A stretch of DNA of 64,000 nt from NCBI GenBank assembly GCA_018697195.1, contig CM031860.1:59239795-59303794 (forward strand), written 5' to 3'. The notes under the pieces were generated by a model, which was given only the letters and a program-made list of their open reading frames with translations, was not told the DNA's origin and did not search any database. This stretch comes from Certhia americana (lineage: Eukaryota > Chordata > Aves > Passeriformes > Certhiidae). Each line of letters begins with the position of its first letter. Positions within the stretch are counted from its first letter, which is position 1. Shown here piece by piece: positions 61,344 through 64,000 of this stretch. Made by a program: the position numbers and the translations under genes.

Positions 61344-62940
61344 TCCTCACCTTTTTCCCCCAGGTACAATGCTCACAACTCCACATTATTGATGATATCC
61401 TAGCATACCCTCAGCACAACATTTAGGCCTTTCAGCAGAAAACTCAAATGAATTATTCCCTGCCTGCTGTTGCAAATGCCAAAAGAATCCACCTTACTTT
61501 CTCCATGAGGAATTAGAAATTATCTCATGAGGGAGGTTATAATCCACTGCCAAGTGAGAGAGTCAGGATTAACCAGAGTAACCTGATTGATCTCTGTGTG
61601 AGGTTTTCATAATGAAGCTCTGGTTGTTTTCCACTGCAACAAGCTGCAAAGCAAGGTAACTTGTGGGGTGCTCAGAAGGAAAAGTTAGTGTAAGGACCAC
61701 TCAGATCAGGACTGTGTCCTCCCAAATTAGATACACACTGGTATGCTGAAGGAAGGACAATTGATCAGTCAAACAAACAGCTAGGACACACAGACACAAT
61801 TTCCAGTCTTTGGCCCCAGTTGAAGCACAAGATCAAGAGCAATACACTCCTGCTTGTATGAATCAGTCACAGACTGGTATATTTGGTCTACCTGAAAAGT
61901 ACCATTTATTGCTCCCCAAAATCCTGTGAACAGCCCCATCAGAATGGCTGTGGGGACCTGTGAGCATCAAGAGATGTGTTCATGTTCTGGACTCATAAAA
62001 ATTTCCTTCCTTCCCCAGAATTGGATATCTGCTCTCAGTTCTGGTTGTAAACTATTGTGTAGTGTGTCTGTGTTTTGATTATCATGAAAATTATACCCTG
62101 GAGCTATCTGCACTGTAGTTCTCTGTGTCTCACTAAAGAGGTGAATGAAATCATCTCTGGCAGTCCAGTTTGTACAGCGGCTGTCTAGGCAGTGCATAAA
62201 CAGGATCCTTTTTATTTACGTCAGTTGCATAAAACCAAAATTCTTTTCAAGGATTTGCATGTTCACAGGCCTAATCATGTTAGCACAGCACACATTTGCA
62301 AATTTACTCTCTGTCAATTGCTGGAATCTGGAAATCTCTCTGATTGCTGTTGGAGGCATCGCCAGTGCCAGAGGCAGTGGAGGGAGCAGGTAGGGGTGCA
62401 GCAGCTGAGGGTGTGAGCAGAGGATGCACCCATCCATGCCAGCAATGGAAATGCCAGCTGAATAGCAAATGATCTATTGTTCCTGGTTAAGTAAATAACA
62501 CCAGCTTCCCGTCCCTCTGGAAGCCATACGTGTAAACTGAAGTTTCATTCACCCCAGCCCCTACTCCTTAATTATTGTACATCCATGTTCATACTTGCAC
62601 AAAATGTGTAAATCAAGGAACAATAAAGAGGACATATTTCCAGAAAGACTGATCTTTCATTGACTAGGACTCAGAATTCTCCACGGATTCAGATGTCTCC
62701 TGTTTCAGAGTTACAGGCAGAGCTTCCAAACAAAGCCATATTTACTGAAGTCTACTGAAGCTTAACCATGCTTTCAGTGCACACAAGCTGAGGTTCTTAT
62801 CTGGTGTTTTCCTAAACGTCCTCCCATCACATTCTTCTCCCCTGGATTGAGCAGAGCTTTTCTTCTGTGCCTACTGATTCACATGAAGGTAACTTCCTTG
62901 GCTGCTAACCTCACACAACCTGCTGAAATAATTTAATATT
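61344..62940. other. Non-coding DNA, no gene seen
   Basis: Nothing recognised. Open frames of up to 82 codons, none with a recognisable product. Confidence 0.5.
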
Positions 62941-62964
62941 TGAATGCTGATGACCCACCTAGAA

Positions 62965-63240
62965 TTCCTTTCACACCCCAGGGGAACCGTGCACATTCCC
63001 CCGCAATTCATTAAGAAGCAATCACAGGGCTGCTCTCGTTATTGGAGCGCAGTGGTGTTGGGCTCAGGGCGAGGCAGGGAAGGAGGGAGGAACAGCACCA
63101 GTGTGAGATCTCACACTGTGCCTGGTCACACCTGAGCCAAGCCAGGGTCTCAGCCAGGGCGCAACAACAGAGCCAGCTCTGCAGCAAACATGCACCTCCA
63201 CATGTGCTGCTGAAGGAAAGGCTCAGCTCCTTGGGATTTT
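62965..63240. promoter_or_regulatory. Candidate regulatory patch with T-box-like half-sites
   Basis: A GC-richer, CpG-containing patch in an otherwise CpG-poor window. It holds TCACACCC (62971-62978), a 20 bp perfect palindrome CAGTGTGAGATCTCACACTG (63099-63118) with two outward-facing GTGTGA halves, and TCACACCT (63126-63133). The T-box family recognises AGGTGTGA and its complement TCACACCT, so these are candidate half-sites. No promoter element or transcript start can be placed, and the classic T palindrome has its halves facing the other way. The function is inferred only. Confidence 0.2.
63099..63118. repeat. 20 bp perfect palindrome
   Basis: CAGTGTGAGATCTCACACTG equals its own reverse complement with no spacer. 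By base-4 expectation about 0.06 such sites would occur in 64 kb, so it is mildly surprising. Confidence 0.9.
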
Positions 63241-64000
63241 AGTCTTTAAGTGCCAAATAAAAACTAATATAAACCAATAATTTTTTTAAAAATCAGTGTT
63301 TCAATAGGCCCCTTTGCTGTAGGTTTTTAGTTTTGCTCTCCTTTCTGTGCTTTTGTATGGATTTTAGGTTGCACTAAGGACAATGTCTGAAATATATTTT
63401 GTCTTTTAAGGAGAGATTGTGTTGGATAAGAGAGGGACAAACAACCCAGTTTTTTGTAAGTGTGTTTTTTTCACCCTCTATTACAGCTAATTCATTGTTT
63501 AACATGAGGCTTTAATTCAGTTGTCTTCATCAACAAGCTACTTTGTGTCCATATGGCTAATAAGTGTTATTCTGCATTCCAATTAATGGGAAAATAGAAA
63601 GTATTTTAACAGTGCAGCTGATCTAACAAAAAACACATCTGAGGAGGATTAACATTTCAAAGGAACTATTTGCTCAAGTGAGCTGTCTTTATTATGATCT
63701 AAAGAGGAGGGTGTTGAAGAAGAAACCTTGAGTAACACTTTCATTATGGTAGCTTAGATACTGGAAATTAAATCGACCCAACTGAATCATAAAAAATCCT
63801 TGTATTTGAGCTTGGAGATAATTAAAACTGTTTTACCATGTGTCAATAGTAACAAATGAAAACTGGTAGAGATGAAGGCTAATACAGTACTGTAAATACT
63901 TTCTGGCAAACAAAAATATTGCTCCCTTTAACTATGGCCTGTAAAAGAATATGATTTACCAGAAAGCATAAAGAACAGGCTGAACTGTAACAGTATGTTT
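63241..64000. other. Non-coding DNA, no gene seen
   Basis: AT-rich, unique-looking sequence up to the window edge with no repeat recognised. Words such as CCATATGG and CCAATTAATGG occur near 63550-63590, but no regulatory call is made. Confidence 0.5.

Noticed and set aside
63887..63903. TACAGTACTGTAAATAC, similar to the start of miR-101
   Set aside because: The match breaks after the palindromic TACAGTACTGT core, and no complementary arm of a precursor hairpin lies within the flanking 80 bases.
1..64000. tRNA genes, CRISPR arrays, intact LTR pairs, mitochondrial insertions
   Set aside because: No T-loop/anticodon arrangement, no regularly spaced direct repeats with unique spacers, no paired long terminal repeats and no recognisable mitochondrial gene sequence were found on reading both strands.

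Overview
The window looks like non-coding nuclear DNA of a bird, and a songbird is plausible. The main evidence is a set of six loci matching the 3' end of CR1 LINEs. They share the motif in which a TTGGACTAGATGATCTTTAAGG-like block is followed by a tail of imperfect ATTCTRTG octamers. No Alu, L1 or tRNA-type SINE was seen. Base composition is AT-leaning and CpG-poor, with small GC-richer islands. There is no bacterial, plasmid or phage gene organisation. Species and chromosome cannot be read from the sequence alone.

I found no protein-coding gene, RNA gene, CRISPR array or intact mobile element that I can support. The longest open frames (164 codons at 6316-6810 plus, 158 codons at 16921-17397 minus, 137 codons at 37351-37764 minus) are the size expected by chance in 64 kb of vertebrate DNA. 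None gives a recognisable protein. The window is best read as intergenic DNA or the inside of a very large intron.

Layout. 1-15 kb: unique-looking DNA with CR1 tails at 3253-3407 (minus) and 11882-11993 (plus). 15-22 kb: a T-rich tract beside a 300 bp GC-richer block that could be a minus-strand retrocopy, a diverged 76 bp tandem duplication near 17.4 kb, a longer CR1 fragment at 18259-18512, and a compound CR1 tail near 21.4 kb. 22-36 kb: mostly unique DNA with a trinucleotide-type repeat near 27.9 kb, a CR1 tail near 28.8 kb, an A24 run, and one copy of an unnamed dispersed repeat at about 30.05-30.28 kb. 36-46 kb: an AT-rich tract opening with a 16 bp palindrome, a perfect 23 bp-arm hairpin at 39067-39117, the second (inverted) copy of the unnamed repeat at about 40.88-41.09 kb, an exon-like open block at 41426-41723, and a TA/CA microsatellite. 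46-64 kb: a purine-only satellite at 51844-51970 that switches from 7-mer to 5-mer units, a CR1-like remnant near 61.3 kb, and a CpG-containing patch near 63 kb with a 20 bp perfect palindrome among T-box-like half-sites.

No new biological system is claimed. The items most worth a second look are the perfect hairpin at 39 kb, the inverted pair of unnamed repeats, the exon-like block at 41.4 kb and the 63 kb patch.
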